A stretch of DNA of 64,000 nt from UBA5109 sp038148755. GTDB lineage: Bacteria; Pseudomonadota; Gammaproteobacteria; Pseudomonadales; Pseudohongiellaceae. A program made the position numbers and the translations under genes. Under the pieces are notes generated by a model. It saw only the letters and a list, made by a program, of their open reading frames with translations. It was not told the origin of the DNA and ran no database searches. Location: assembly GCA_038148755.1 (NCBI GenBank), contig JAYQWA010000009.1, positions 1-64,000 on the forward strand, written 5' to 3'. Shown here piece by piece: positions 25,719 to 35,356 of the stretch (positions within the stretch are counted from its first letter, which is position 1; every line of letters starts with the position of its first letter).

Positions 25719-26727
25719 TCTGCTTATGGCTTAATGTAGCGGCCATCGAAAACGCTGCCAATAAACTACCGGACCCTGCTTTGCCGCTGCCCGCTAGTTC
25801 GAGGGCAGTCCCATGATCAACAGATGTGCGGATAATGGGCAGACCCAAAGTGATATTAACAGCTTCGCCGAAACCTTGAGCTTTTAACACCGGTAAACCC
25901 TGGTCGTGGTACATGGCCAGCACGGTATCGGCAGTATCCAGATATTTAGGTGTGAACAGGGTGTCGGATGGTAAAGGGCCACGCAGATTTAAGCCTTCTT
26001 TCCTTAGCTTGTTCAATACCGGCTCTATTATGTCAATCTCTTCAGAACCTAGATGGCCACCTTCGCCGGCATGTGGATTCAAGCCACAAACCAGTATGGC
26101 AGGATCTTCGATCCCGAATTTTTGCTGTAAATCCTGATACAGGATGCGGATTGTTTGCTCCAGATGGGGTTTGGTGATTGCGGCCGGGACTTTGTTTAAA
26201 GGCAAATGGGTTGTTACCAGGGCCACTTTCAACTTACTGCTCGCCAGCATCATAACTACTCTGTCGCGCTTGCAGTGCTCGGCTAAATATTCTGTATGCC
26301 CGCTAAAAACAATGCCAGCATCGTTAATGATACTCTTTTGAACCGGTCCGGTTACCAGGGCCTGGAAATTGTTGTTGAGGCAGCCTTGGATTGCTGTATC
26401 TAGGCAAGCAAGAACATACTGGGCATTAGCGGCATCAAGCACCCCGCATTGCACAGGTTTTTCAAGCGGTGTTGGTATTAGCCACATCGCCCTCTGATCA
26501 GCGCTGAATTCTTTGAATGGTTTAATCGGAATATTTATTTCTAACAGCTTTGCTCGTTCCGCCATTAAATTTTCATCGGCGATGAACACAGGAACAGTCC
26601 CATCAAGAGCTGGGTTATTTTTTGCAATGTAGTCTTGTGCAAGTTGCAGACAAATATCAGGTCCGATACCTGCCGGTTCACCAGGAGTAATTGCGATGAG
26701 TGGCGCTGGATTAGTTGCTGTCATCAA
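25705..26727 (-). CDS. pdxA: 4-hydroxythreonine-4-phosphate dehydrogenase PdxA
   Basis: Oxidises 4-phosphohydroxy-L-threonine in the DXP-dependent route to pyridoxal 5'-phosphate. The 340 residues start PLIAITPGEPAGIGPDICLQLA and show VTGPVQKSIINDAGIVFSGHTEYLAE, with the conserved H of GHTE, then CGLNPHAGEGGHLGSEE and MYHDQGLPVLKAQGFGEAVNITLGLP, which supply the metal-binding histidines. Length and order are typical. It overlaps surA by 17 nt and rsmA by 14 nt, so the cluster is tightly packed. Confidence 0.97.
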   Translation of the reverse strand: MMTATNPAPLIAITPGEPAGIGPDICLQLAQDYIAKNNPALDGTVPVFIADENLMAERAKLLEINIPIKPFKEFSADQRAMWLIPTPLEKPVQCGVLDAANAQYVLACLDTAIQGCLNNNFQALVTGPVQKSIINDAGIVFSGHTEYLAEHCKRDRVVMMLASSKLKVALVTTHLPLNKVPAAITKPHLEQTIRILYQDLQQKFGIEDPAILVCGLNPHAGEGGHLGSEEIDIIEPVLNKLRKEGLNLRGPLPSDTLFTPKYLDTADTVLAMYHDQGLPVLKAQGFGEAVNITLGLPIIRTSVDHGTALELAGSGKAGSGSLLAAFSMAATLSHKQIDYP

Positions 26728-28003
26728 GCCTGATGTCGACGTAAGCAGTATCCCTGATTTCGGTCAGCCAGTTTTCCAGCTCATTATCATATTTACGTTC
26801 CCGTAAAATTTGTTCAGCCTGGAAGCGGGCATTTTCTTCAGTGACATCTTCGATTCTTCGATCCATGACCTGGGCAATATGCCAGGCATTTTCATTTTGA
26901 AAGGGTTGCGACAGTTCACCAATCTCCAGTTGACTGGCAACGGCTTCAAATGCTGGTGGCAGTTGTCCTTCAGTTACCCAGCCAAGGTCACCACCAGAGA
27001 CCATCGAGCCTGGATCATCAGTATATACCCGGGCCAAGTCACCGAAGTCTTCCCCATCCTGTATGCGTTGATAAAGCTCATGAATGAGTTCCTCAGCCTG
27101 TTGGGGAGTACGAATTTCATTAGGCTGGATCAGAATATGGCGTATCTGGGCCTGATTTACCTGCAGGTCAACTCCACCACGCTTTTCAACCAGTTTTACG
27201 ATATGAAAACCGCTGTTGCTGGTAAAAGGTTCAGTAATTTCACCAACTTGCATGCCTGGTACAACTGAACGAAACATGGTTGGCAGGGCTTCAACTTTGC
27301 GCCAGCCTGCCAGGTCTCCACCACCCACAGGCAGGCCAAGAATTTCACGGGAGGCAGCAAGTTCCAAAATATCAGCGCCATCCTGCAGTTGCTCATAGAT
27401 TAAATCTGCCAGTTCTTCTTGCAGCGAATTAGCGGCAGGGTTATCGACCGGCACCAGAATATGTTGCACCCGGTATTCGGGGGAAATGTCGGCTTGTGCT
27501 GCTTCAGAACGTAAATAGTTTTCAATTTCCTGGCGGGTGATTGTGATACGTTGATTGATTGAACCATTTTGCAGGTTATTGATCATCATATCTTTACGAA
27601 TCTGCTCTCTAAATTCCAGATATTGCCCTTCCTGATTCAGCACTGTGCGGAATTCGTCAAAGCTCATGTTATTTTGCTGTGCGATTGCAGTTAAAGCCTG
27701 ATTCAGAGTGTTGTCATCAATACGGATACCAGAACGGACTGCCAACTGAGACTGTAAACTGTCCATAATAAGTTGTTCCAGTACCTGGCTCTGCAATTCT
27801 TCAAGTGGAATACCTCTGGGTATGGTACCTGCAGCAATTTGCTCTCTGACAGAGACCATGCGCGCATCAAGTTCACTCTTTAAAATGACTTCATCGTCCA
27901 CGATGGCAATAACCCGGTCACTTAATTGAGCGTGTACTGGCAGCACATCCAGAAATAGCATGGCGGCAAATAGTGAATATATAAATTTAGTAGTTTTCAG
28001 CAT
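26711..28003 (-). CDS. surA: Periplasmic chaperone and peptidyl-prolyl isomerase SurA
   Basis: Escorts outer-membrane proteins across the periplasm. ATG at 28003 is chosen because it directly starts a signal peptide (MLKTTKFIYSLFAAMLFL, cleavage after VHAQ) and follows an aggt; an in-frame ATG at 28033 is also possible. The protein has an N-terminal chaperone domain (VDDEVILKSELDARM) and two parvulin domains, beginning YRVQHILVP and QIRHILIQPNE, the second with DDPGSMVSGGDLGWV. The C-terminal helix packs against the N-domain. Its start overlaps the lptD end by 17 nt, as in many relatives, coupling two steps of outer-membrane assembly. Confidence 0.96.
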   Translation of the reverse strand: MLKTTKFIYSLFAAMLFLDVLPVHAQLSDRVIAIVDDEVILKSELDARMVSVREQIAAGTIPRGIPLEELQSQVLEQLIMDSLQSQLAVRSGIRIDDNTLNQALTAIAQQNNMSFDEFRTVLNQEGQYLEFREQIRKDMMINNLQNGSINQRITITRQEIENYLRSEAAQADISPEYRVQHILVPVDNPAANSLQEELADLIYEQLQDGADILELAASREILGLPVGGGDLAGWRKVEALPTMFRSVVPGMQVGEITEPFTSNSGFHIVKLVEKRGGVDLQVNQAQIRHILIQPNEIRTPQQAEELIHELYQRIQDGEDFGDLARVYTDDPGSMVSGGDLGWVTEGQLPPAFEAVASQLEIGELSQPFQNENAWHIAQVMDRRIEDVTEENARFQAEQILRERKYDNELENWLTEIRDTAYVDIRLDDSN

Positions 28004-30437
28004 AAGACCTAAAACCTGTAATGCTTTGCCCAATTAAAGAATCAATACTACCACCTAAGATGTTTCCGAGTCCTTTTAGTTCAAATTGAAAAAAAATACC
28101 GGTGTTTTCTTCGGCAAGCAAACCTGAAATTTCCGTGTTATCTACCCATTTACGTGCCACAACCCGCATGTCCCAGCAACAGTTGCTGTATTCCAGACCA
28201 ATGATAGTTTCCAAATTTCGACTATATTCGTGGTCATAATTCCAGCGGCCAATGAAACTCAGATTATCTGCTAGAGGCCAGATTGCTGAAATATCCGTTT
28301 GTTTGATAAGGCCCGGTAAATTAGGGCTTTTTCGATAGCGGTAGCTAAAATTCAGGATGTGATTTATATCAGATTGGTATCGAAATTGAAAACTGCCGTT
28401 GTTTAGATTGTCGTTGTCTGTATTCCACTCGCGAAAAGCTCTGAGTCGCCAGTTTTCATTGAGATGATAGCTAAAGTCACCCGCAATGGATGCACTTGAT
28501 TGCTGGAGAGGAGCGAGGGGAGTCGTCAAACCGACTCTGCGATCTTCGAAATAGTAGATCTGTCCAATACTGGCGCGTGCTTTTTCCTGCCCGGTACTGT
28601 CAAGTAATCCTGAACTCAGAGCAAGGGTCAACTGATTACTATCTCCAATCCGATCTTTGCCACTAAAGCGGTCTTCACGGAATAATTGACTGTAACCTGA
28701 AGTTAAGTTCGCGGTATCAAATAAAGGGATGTCGCTTTGATCTTCATATTCACTGTAAAGGTAGAACAATCTGGGTTCCAGTGTCTGAGTAAAGCTTTCT
28801 CCCTGTAATTCCAGTGCTCTGTCGTAAATCAGGCCGGTGTTGAGCTTGCCGACAAAGATGCCACGCTCGGGCTGGTCAGGGTTTGTAAGTGCCTGATTAT
28901 CCAGTTGATAGGCAGCATATTTATATTTCAGTGCCGGTTTAAAGAATACTCCTGGCGTCTCCCAGTCCCAGCCCAATTCAGGCTGCAGAGAAATACGCTG
29001 GCCAGAAAGCAGAACCCCGTTATCAATTTGGGTCTGGGTAAATGCAGAAGCATCAAAATTACGATCAAAATAGACATATTCGGCATTGAACCCATATCGT
29101 AAGGGGGTTGTTGTTCGCTTTTCGTAGTCGAGGTTAATACGAGGCAGGCTGGAATAGGGTTTGTTCAGGTTAGTCAGGGATTGATCTATGAGCTGATAAC
29201 TTTGCAGGGCAGCCTGCAAGTGCCAGTCTGGTTGCCGGTAATTTAATTCACCCTGACGATAGAGATAACTTCTGCTACTGTCATTTAAACCCTGAGTGCC
29301 GAAGTCCTGATAGAAGTCCAGATCACTGATTGCGGAAAAATCTGCTGCAGCACTCCACGACTTACTCCATTGCGCAGCTCCCGCATAATTTATTTGCCAG
29401 CGTTTAGCTTGAGGAGGACTTTCTGACAAGGGCAGATTTACTGTTGAAGTATCAAATTGCGCGTCATCAGGTAAATAAGCCAATTCAACCTGGTTACTGG
29501 AGTTTTCGCCAAGATGGCGGCCTTCCAGGTTCAGCATTAAACCTCTCTCAGTCATCAGACGTGGTGTCAGTGTTGCGTCGTAGTTTGGAGCCAGATTGAA
29601 ATAGTAAGATGCTGATATTTCAAAACCACCTTCCTGGGTATTGCCGATGCTGGGATAAAGCCAGCCGGAGCTGCGCTCATCATTTATCGGGAAGCTGATA
29701 TAAGGGATCGGTAAAATTGGGATATCTTTTACCTGAAGCACAACATTACGTGCGACACCGCGACCGCTTTGTTGATTGAGTTCTATATTCTGGCCAATAA
29801 GCAGCCAGCTATTATCGCCTGGCTCGCAAACCGTATAACTGCCTTCAGTGATGCTAAGCGAAGCGTCTGCATGGCGAAAAACAATCTCTTCAGCACTGCC
29901 TCGTGCAGCCTGAGAAAATAACACATAGGAACTGTCACTTAATTCAGCAATAGCTTCTGATTGGTTGAAACTGGCGGAGTCGGCACCGATAACCAGACCG
30001 GGTTGCCTTAAACGTATCTTGCCATTTAACTCGATGACAGCCTGAAGTCGGTCATAGATGCCGTTTTCAGCCTTCAGCCATATATTGTCATAACGGATGT
30101 CTATGCCGTTGCTAATGCTTGTTTGTTGCGTATCGTTATTAAATTCAGCATTGCCGGCACTGAGTATCAGGCTGCCATCTGTTATGGCTGGTGGCAGGTC
30201 TTCATCGACATATAGACCACAACAAGCATCAGGAACCTGGGCAAGTTGCTCCGTGTTCAGATTATCCAGGCTGACCCAGTTTTCCAGGGATACATCTGAA
30301 GCTGTAGATTGAGAAGCCTGTTGAGCTAGTGAGGGATTAACTAAGAATAGTGCGATTGCCGTAGACAGTGTTGTAATGTGCAAATTAGAAAATGACATAA
30401 GTCTGGGGAAATCAAGCCGCTTGGTTTTGCAGGTCAC
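27987..30437 (-). CDS. lptD: LPS-assembly protein LptD
   Basis: Outer-membrane barrel of the LptD/LptE complex that inserts lipopolysaccharide into the outer leaflet. It has 816 residues in the longest reading; ATG at 30398 (codon 14) directly starts a cleaner signal peptide with cleavage after PSLAQ. The periplasmic OstA-like beta-jellyroll (residues about 85-250) is followed by the 26-strand barrel, with features such as RSSGWLYPSIGNTQEGGFEIS. Cysteines for the inter-domain disulfides are in QVPDACCG and in the C-terminal GLEYSNCCWDMRVVARKW. The order lptD-surA-pdxA-rsmA-apaG-apaH is conserved. It diverges from amgK. Confidence 0.96.
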   Translation of the reverse strand: MTCKTKRLDFPRLMSFSNLHITTLSTAIALFLVNPSLAQQASQSTASDVSLENWVSLDNLNTEQLAQVPDACCGLYVDEDLPPAITDGSLILSAGNAEFNNDTQQTSISNGIDIRYDNIWLKAENGIYDRLQAVIELNGKIRLRQPGLVIGADSASFNQSEAIAELSDSSYVLFSQAARGSAEEIVFRHADASLSITEGSYTVCEPGDNSWLLIGQNIELNQQSGRGVARNVVLQVKDIPILPIPYISFPINDERSSGWLYPSIGNTQEGGFEISASYYFNLAPNYDATLTPRLMTERGLMLNLEGRHLGENSSNQVELAYLPDDAQFDTSTVNLPLSESPPQAKRWQINYAGAAQWSKSWSAAADFSAISDLDFYQDFGTQGLNDSSRSYLYRQGELNYRQPDWHLQAALQSYQLIDQSLTNLNKPYSSLPRINLDYEKRTTTPLRYGFNAEYVYFDRNFDASAFTQTQIDNGVLLSGQRISLQPELGWDWETPGVFFKPALKYKYAAYQLDNQALTNPDQPERGIFVGKLNTGLIYDRALELQGESFTQTLEPRLFYLYSEYEDQSDIPLFDTANLTSGYSQLFREDRFSGKDRIGDSNQLTLALSSGLLDSTGQEKARASIGQIYYFEDRRVGLTTPLAPLQQSSASIAGDFSYHLNENWRLRAFREWNTDNDNLNNGSFQFRYQSDINHILNFSYRYRKSPNLPGLIKQTDISAIWPLADNLSFIGRWNYDHEYSRNLETIIGLEYSNCCWDMRVVARKWVDNTEISGLLAEENTGIFFQFELKGLGNILGGSIDSLIGQSITGFRSYAENY

Positions 30438-30515
30438 TTCTAAAATCCGGGTCGTATAGGCATAATTGATTTTAATTACTCTTATTCAGCTAAACAAGGG
30501 AAGCGCAGGAGAAGT

Positions 30516-31646
30516 ATGTCTGGGGGCTTAGAAACAGATAGTTTATTCACAGATAGTCAGCAACGTGCCCAGGCTCTGCAAAATTGGTTTTTATCCCTGC
30601 TTGTTGATCTTTCGCCGGAAGCAGAAGCCGGGAAATTTAAATTCAGTCTTGTTCAGGGTGATGCCAGTTTTCGGCGTTATTTCCGCGCTCAGGGCGATCA
30701 GACATCCTATATTTTGGTTGATGCACCACCCGCTAAGGAAGATAGCCGTCAATTTGTCAGTATTGCCAGATTGTTCGCTCAGCAGGGGGTTCAAGTCCCT
30801 GTGGTTCACCAGGCGGATTTTGAGCAAGGCTTTCTTTGCCTGTCAGACTTTGGGGATACGCTGCTTTGGTCAAAACTGAACCAGATTCAAACGGTAGGGC
30901 TTGCTGACACAGAGGCGACCACTTTTTATCACAAAGCTTTTGAACAGTTGTTGCTGATTCAGCATGTTCCCACACAAAAATTACCTTTATTTTCCGCAAG
31001 TCTGTTGCAACAGGAGATGGCATTATTCAGAAACTGGTTTTGTGAAGGTATTTTGAATTTAAAACTCAATGAGAAAGATGATGAAATCCTAAGTCAGGCT
31101 TTTGACTTGTTAAGCCAATCGGTATTATCTCAGAAACAGCTGTGCGTGCACCGGGATTATCATTCAAGAAACCTGCTTTATCTTGAAGCCGATTCATCGA
31201 TAGGCGTTATTGATTTTCAGGATGCCGTGCAAGGCCCTTATAGTTACGATCTGGTTTCATTGTTGAAAGACTGTTATATCGCCTGGCCATTATCTCAGGT
31301 GCAAAGTTGGGCTTTGGCATACAGGGAATTGGCCGTGCAACACAAACTTTTCGATGTTGAAGAAAATGTTTTTTTAAGGAATTTTGACTTAATGGGAGCA
31401 CAACGGCATTTGAAAGCAATAGGCATTTTTTCACGTTTATGTTTACGTGATCAGAAAATTACTTACCTGGCTGATATTCCCCGGACTTTATCTTATCTAC
31501 ACCAGGTGTGCGCAGAATATGCTGAATTGAAGAGTCTGCATGCCTGGCTGGAAGTTAATGTCATGCCGGATGTAGAGACTAAAATTTTATCCTTTGCCAA
31601 CTCTGACAGTAGAGCCAAGATTCGTGACAAGGATATAAAAGCATGA
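30516..31646 (+). CDS. amgK: N-acetylmuramate/N-acetylglucosamine 1-kinase AmgK
   Basis: An aminoglycoside-phosphotransferase-fold sugar kinase of 376 residues. In Pseudomonas the AmgK-MurU pair salvages cell-wall sugars: AmgK phosphorylates N-acetylmuramic acid or N-acetylglucosamine at C1. The fold shows GDASFRRYFRAQ near the N-terminus, then the catalytic loop LCVHRDYHSRNLL with the HxDxxxxN pattern and the metal-binding IDFQDAVQGPYSYDLVSLL. The gene diverges from lptD, as in Pseudomonas, and its stop overlaps the murU start (ATGA). A good Shine-Dalgarno (ggaga) precedes ATG at 30516. Confidence 0.93.
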   Translation: MSGGLETDSLFTDSQQRAQALQNWFLSLLVDLSPEAEAGKFKFSLVQGDASFRRYFRAQGDQTSYILVDAPPAKEDSRQFVSIARLFAQQGVQVPVVHQADFEQGFLCLSDFGDTLLWSKLNQIQTVGLADTEATTFYHKAFEQLLLIQHVPTQKLPLFSASLLQQEMALFRNWFCEGILNLKLNEKDDEILSQAFDLLSQSVLSQKQLCVHRDYHSRNLLYLEADSSIGVIDFQDAVQGPYSYDLVSLLKDCYIAWPLSQVQSWALAYRELAVQHKLFDVEENVFLRNFDLMGAQRHLKAIGIFSRLCLRDQKITYLADIPRTLSYLHQVCAEYAELKSLHAWLEVNVMPDVETKILSFANSDSRAKIRDKDIKA

Positions 31647-32332
31647 AGGCCATGATACTGGCAGCAGGCAAAGGGGAAAGAATGCGACCCCTGACTGTAA
31701 GCACTCCCAAACCGCTATTGTCTGCGGGAGGAAAACCCTTAATTGAATATTTGATAGAGAGTCTGTGTAAAGCAGGCTTTACTGATCTGGTGATTAATCA
31801 TGCCTGGCTGGGTGAACAAATTGAGGATGCGTTGGGAGACGGCAGCCGTTTTGGTGTAAACATAGTTTACTCGGCCGAAGGTGAACCTTTAAATACGGCC
31901 GGAGGTATCATCAAAGCGTTGCCAGTTTTAGGAAGTGAACCTTTTGTTCTGGTGAACGGTGATATCTGGACCGATTATTCTTTTTCTGCCTTAAAGGCTT
32001 ATTCAGATATGCAACAATTTGCTCATTTGGTTATGGTACCTAATCCCCCGCAACATTCTGCAGGGGATTATATTTTGGAAGCTAAAGGTGGGCTAAAGTT
32101 GAAAGATTCGAATTTATCACAGGAAACATTAACCTACAGTGGTATTGCGGTATTACACCCCCAACTATTTGAGAATTTATCTGTTCAAAAGTGTCCCTTG
32201 GCTCCTTTATATGAAAAAGCAATCAAGCAGGGCAAAGCCAGTGCCGAGTTTTATCCGGGGGAGTGGCTCGATATTGGTACGGTTGATCGTTTAAAGGCGC
32301 TTGATGTTAAGCTTTCTAATCTGAAAATTTAA
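31643..32332 (+). CDS. murU: N-acetylmuramate alpha-1-phosphate uridylyltransferase MurU
   Basis: Converts MurNAc-1-phosphate (made by AmgK) to UDP-MurNAc, bypassing de novo MurA/MurB synthesis in wall recycling. The 229 residues open with the nucleotidyltransferase motif MILAAGKGERMRPLT and STPKPLL, and carry DLVINHAWLGEQIEDALGDG, EPLNTAGGIIKALPVLG and VLVNGDIWTDY, the family metal-binding site. The length fits the family. The start ATG is in the amgK stop overlap. The pair gives resistance to fosfomycin in Pseudomonas, which is family knowledge; whether it does here is untested. Confidence 0.94.
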   Translation: MKAMILAAGKGERMRPLTVSTPKPLLSAGGKPLIEYLIESLCKAGFTDLVINHAWLGEQIEDALGDGSRFGVNIVYSAEGEPLNTAGGIIKALPVLGSEPFVLVNGDIWTDYSFSALKAYSDMQQFAHLVMVPNPPQHSAGDYILEAKGGLKLKDSNLSQETLTYSGIAVLHPQLFENLSVQKCPLAPLYEKAIKQGKASAEFYPGEWLDIGTVDRLKALDVKLSNLKI

Positions 32333-32351
32333 AAAATACATAGGGGTAAGC

Positions 32352-33176
32352 GTGAAAAAAAAATTCCTTGAAGTTGATCGAGAAAAACGCCGACAGCCCG
32401 GACATTTGTTTCAGGATGCTGCTGAAGACAGATTCCATGCCCGCCATGGTGAAAAACCTGCACAGGCAGAGGCTCAGATTAAATCGGCTTCTTACCGCCT
32501 GGCATTCGACGATATTGATTACCTGTTAGCGGATAAACAACGCCCCGTGCGCTTATTACTCGAACTGGATAAACCAGAGGCAGCCATGAAAGCACATGGC
32601 ATTGAACATACGGTAGTGCTCTTTGGCAGTGCACGAACACAGGAAACTAATGCTTACTATCAACAGGCGAAGGAGCTGGCAGCGCTTATTTCAAACAGAT
32701 CTGGTTGTGATAAATGTCCAGAATTATATGTTGTGACCGGGGGCGGGCCAGGCATTATGGAAGCTGCCAATCGTGGTGCCAGTGAAGTAGGAAAAGAATC
32801 GGTTGGTCTGAATATTGTATTGCCTCACGAACAATTTCCAAATTCCTATATCACGCCTGAGCTTTGTTTTCGTTTTCATTATTTCGCCATTCGTAAGATG
32901 CATTTCTTATTAAGAGCTCGGGCTATTGTGGCTTTCCCGGGAGGCTTTGGTACCATGGATGAAATTTTTGAAGCCTTGACGCTGGTGCAGACCGGGAAAG
33001 TTGAACCACTACCGATATTGTTATTCGGCAGTGAGTATTGGCAGAGGCTGATTAATTTTGATGTTTTTATCGATGAGGGTATGGCAAGCCCCGAAGATAT
33101 GGAACATTTTGCTTTTGTTGATGATGTTGAAGAAGCCTGGAATATTATTCGGCAGTCTATGGTAGATGAAGAATAA
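32352..33176 (+). CDS. LOG-family protein (nucleotide 5'-monophosphate phosphoribohydrolase-like)
   Basis: A 274-residue LOG-family protein. The Rossmann-type fold is marked by VVLFGSARTQE, VVTGGGPGIMEAANRGA and the catalytic motif AFPGGFGTMDEIFEAL (PGGxGTxxE). Related enzymes hydrolyse cytokinin or purine nucleotide 5'-monophosphates, releasing ribose 5-phosphate; the substrate here is unknown. The start is a GTG at 32352 with a ggggta Shine-Dalgarno. It has an N-terminal 60-residue extension beyond the core. It lies 19 nt downstream of murU, likely in the same transcript, and a strong terminator follows. Confidence 0.92.
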   Translation: MKKKFLEVDREKRRQPGHLFQDAAEDRFHARHGEKPAQAEAQIKSASYRLAFDDIDYLLADKQRPVRLLLELDKPEAAMKAHGIEHTVVLFGSARTQETNAYYQQAKELAALISNRSGCDKCPELYVVTGGGPGIMEAANRGASEVGKESVGLNIVLPHEQFPNSYITPELCFRFHYFAIRKMHFLLRARAIVAFPGGFGTMDEIFEALTLVQTGKVEPLPILLFGSEYWQRLINFDVFIDEGMASPEDMEHFAFVDDVEEAWNIIRQSMVDEE

Positions 33177-33225
33177 TTATTTAATCCTCGGTAAAAAAAT
33201 TTATAAAGGTCAGACAATAATAAAC

Positions 33226-33266
33226 AGGACAGCTTCATATTAAAGATGAAAGCTGTCCTTTTTTTT
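33226..33266 (+). terminator. Rho-independent terminator after the LOG-family gene
   Basis: A stem of about 13 bp with one bulge (33226-33238 aggacagcttcat against 33246-33259) precedes a run of T at 33258-33266. It ends the amgK-murU-LOG transcript. Confidence 0.88.
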
Positions 33267-33286
33267 AGTCTATTTAAATTTCTAAT

Positions 33287-34438
33287 TTATCTTGTGGCAG
33301 GTAACTGAGAGCCAGATAAGTCATCTGGAATACTTCGCTCCAGTCTTACTGTGTGATGCAATGTACCAATTCCTTCAATACTTGCCCTGATCGTCTCACC
33401 ATCGACCAGATAACCTGATCCAGTCGCACGTTCAACCCTGCCGGCACCTGTCCCACCGGAAGTTCCGCTTTGCAATACATCGCCAGGGAATATCGTAATC
33501 AAAGATGACGCATATTCGATAAGTTCAGGAATATTATGAATCATGTCTCCAGCCCTGGCTTCCTGGACAGTGACACCATCGATCACCAGCGTCTGATGCA
33601 GACGCTCCATGGGGTCGCCATAGAATTCTTTTGGCACAATCCATGGCCCATGCGGCGCAAAGGTGTCATGACCCTTACTGACAAACCAGTCTGTCCCGCC
33701 ATTAAAACCACCTACGGGACGACCGCCACGGTCAGAAATATCCATGGCAACCATATAACCGAATACATGGTCATAAGCCCTGCTGGCAGAAATATATTTT
33801 CCTGAACGGCCGAAAACGATAGCCATTTCTACTTCCCATTCTATGCTGTCACGGCCATAAGGCATGATGATGTCTTCACCATCACCGATGATCGCACCGC
33901 GCGTTGGTTTGAGGAACAAATAGGGGACTCCCCGGTTAACCTGACGTTCACGTGTCATGGCAGCCTGTTCTTCCTCGCTGCAGCCTTCACAGGCGTGGGT
34001 ATAGAAATTGACGGCTGCATTCATCAGTTTGCTTGGATACTGAATCGGCGCCATGATGTCTACGGTCTCAACCGGATGTATAAAATTTCTGCCAGAACTG
34101 CTGTTGAGCAACTCTTCTTCCACCAACCAATTCACAATTTCATAAATACGGTATTTCAAGCCATATTCATATTGCGCGATAAGGCCCAACATATCTTCAG
34201 GCATACTCACAGCGCTGTATCGTGGAATCAGTTCCAGCGCACGGTTGGCGGCATTGAGCTCAACGATCAGCTCATCGTTTTGAAGTACCAGACCAACAGT
34301 CGGAATATCATCAATAGCGAAGGTGCCGACCTTGAATGGCATGATCGGTTCCAGATCCTGGGCTGAAACCTTGATTGGATTGGCAATAATTGCCAGCGCG
34401 ACAACAAGTACCAGATTGAATAAGGATTTTCTTATCAT
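33287..34438 (-). CDS. Exported fumarylacetoacetate hydrolase-family protein
   Basis: A 383-residue protein with an N-terminal signal peptide (LFNLVLVVALAIIANPIKVSAQ). The FAH fold is present with metal-binding E202 and E204 in EWEVEMAIVFG and D233 in AMDISDRGG, followed by FNGGTDWFVSKGHDTFAPHGPW, the typical active-site region, and FPGDVLQSGTSGGTGAGRV. Family members cleave C-C bonds or decarboxylate in aromatic degradation, normally in the cytosol. A Sec-type signal suggests periplasmic location here, which is unusual. A C-x-x-C (C150, C153) is also present. It is monocistronic, 211 nt from the divergent DsbA-like gene. Confidence 0.87.
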   Translation of the reverse strand: MIRKSLFNLVLVVALAIIANPIKVSAQDLEPIMPFKVGTFAIDDIPTVGLVLQNDELIVELNAANRALELIPRYSAVSMPEDMLGLIAQYEYGLKYRIYEIVNWLVEEELLNSSSGRNFIHPVETVDIMAPIQYPSKLMNAAVNFYTHACEGCSEEEQAAMTRERQVNRGVPYLFLKPTRGAIIGDGEDIIMPYGRDSIEWEVEMAIVFGRSGKYISASRAYDHVFGYMVAMDISDRGGRPVGGFNGGTDWFVSKGHDTFAPHGPWIVPKEFYGDPMERLHQTLVIDGVTVQEARAGDMIHNIPELIEYASSLITIFPGDVLQSGTSGGTGAGRVERATGSGYLVDGETIRASIEGIGTLHHTVRLERSIPDDLSGSQLPATR

Positions 34439-34649
34439 TTTTAACTCCTTTGCAGGGTTTAATTTGCAGGAACTTAATTAGGTGAGCAGGCTTTTCATGT
34501 ATTATTTTATTCGGCCTGTTGCTAAGACAGATAAAAGATAGCGGTCAGCTTGGTAATTTGTCCAGCTTTTTGCGAGCCAAGGCTAAGATATAAATAAGGG
34601 CATGCAGTAAGCGCTTTATCTATATAATAGCTCCTGTGTCTGATTAACA

Positions 34650-35285
34650 GTGCAGGTTGAATTAGTGCAGGATACTCTATTTTACGTTCATGATCCGATG
34701 TGCAGCTGGTGCTGGGGATTCGAGCCTGCCCGCCGGGAGATATTTGATGCTATTTCAGGAAAACTGCAAATTCGCAGTTTGCTCGGTGGCCTCGCCCCGG
34801 ACACTGATTTGCCCATGCCGGAAGAAATGCGACAGAAGCTGCAGTCAACCTGGAAGCGAATCGAGCAGGTAATACCGGGTACGCGTTTTAATTTTGATTT
34901 CTGGGAGAAGTGCTCCCCCAGGCGCTCCACTTACCCGGCTAATCGTGCTGTTATAGCTGCGAGCATGCAAAGTGATGAGTTTGGGCAGAAAATGACGGCA
35001 CGAATTCAGCAGGCATACTATCTGGAAGCCAGAAACCCATCCGATAACATTACATTGATTGAACTGGCTGAGGATATTGGTCTTGATGTTGAACTTTTTA
35101 CAAAGCAGCTTGTTGATGAGTCGATACAACAACGCCTGCTGGCCGAGATTCAGGAAAGCCGACAGCTGGGCATGAATACTTTTCCCAGTCTTGCTGTATT
35201 GAAACCTGAGGGATTGCATCATATCAGCCTGAATTATACTGATCCGCAAAGTATGATCATGGAGATTGAAAGCGTTTTAGCTTAG
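34650..35285 (+). CDS. DsbA-family thioredoxin-fold protein (FrnE-like)
   Basis: A 211-residue DsbA-family protein without a signal peptide, so probably cytosolic, like FrnE-type oxidoreductases. The active site is CSWC (C18 and C21) in HDPMCSWCWGFEPA; the helical insert and the cis-proline region (LGMNTFPSLAVL) are typical. The gene starts with GTG at 34650, and an in-frame GTG a few codons later is also possible. A similar protein lies at 58137-58787 with CGWC. The substrate is unknown. It is divergent from the exported FAH gene and close to rpe (72 nt upstream of its start). Confidence 0.85.
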   Translation: MQVELVQDTLFYVHDPMCSWCWGFEPARREIFDAISGKLQIRSLLGGLAPDTDLPMPEEMRQKLQSTWKRIEQVIPGTRFNFDFWEKCSPRRSTYPANRAVIAASMQSDEFGQKMTARIQQAYYLEARNPSDNITLIELAEDIGLDVELFTKQLVDESIQQRLLAEIQESRQLGMNTFPSLAVLKPEGLHHISLNYTDPQSMIMEIESVLA

Positions 35286-35356
35286 CCAGCGTGCAGGACA
35301 CTGCTGATTAAACCTTGTACAATGCGCGTCTGTATTTAACAGCCGAATTAGAGCTT

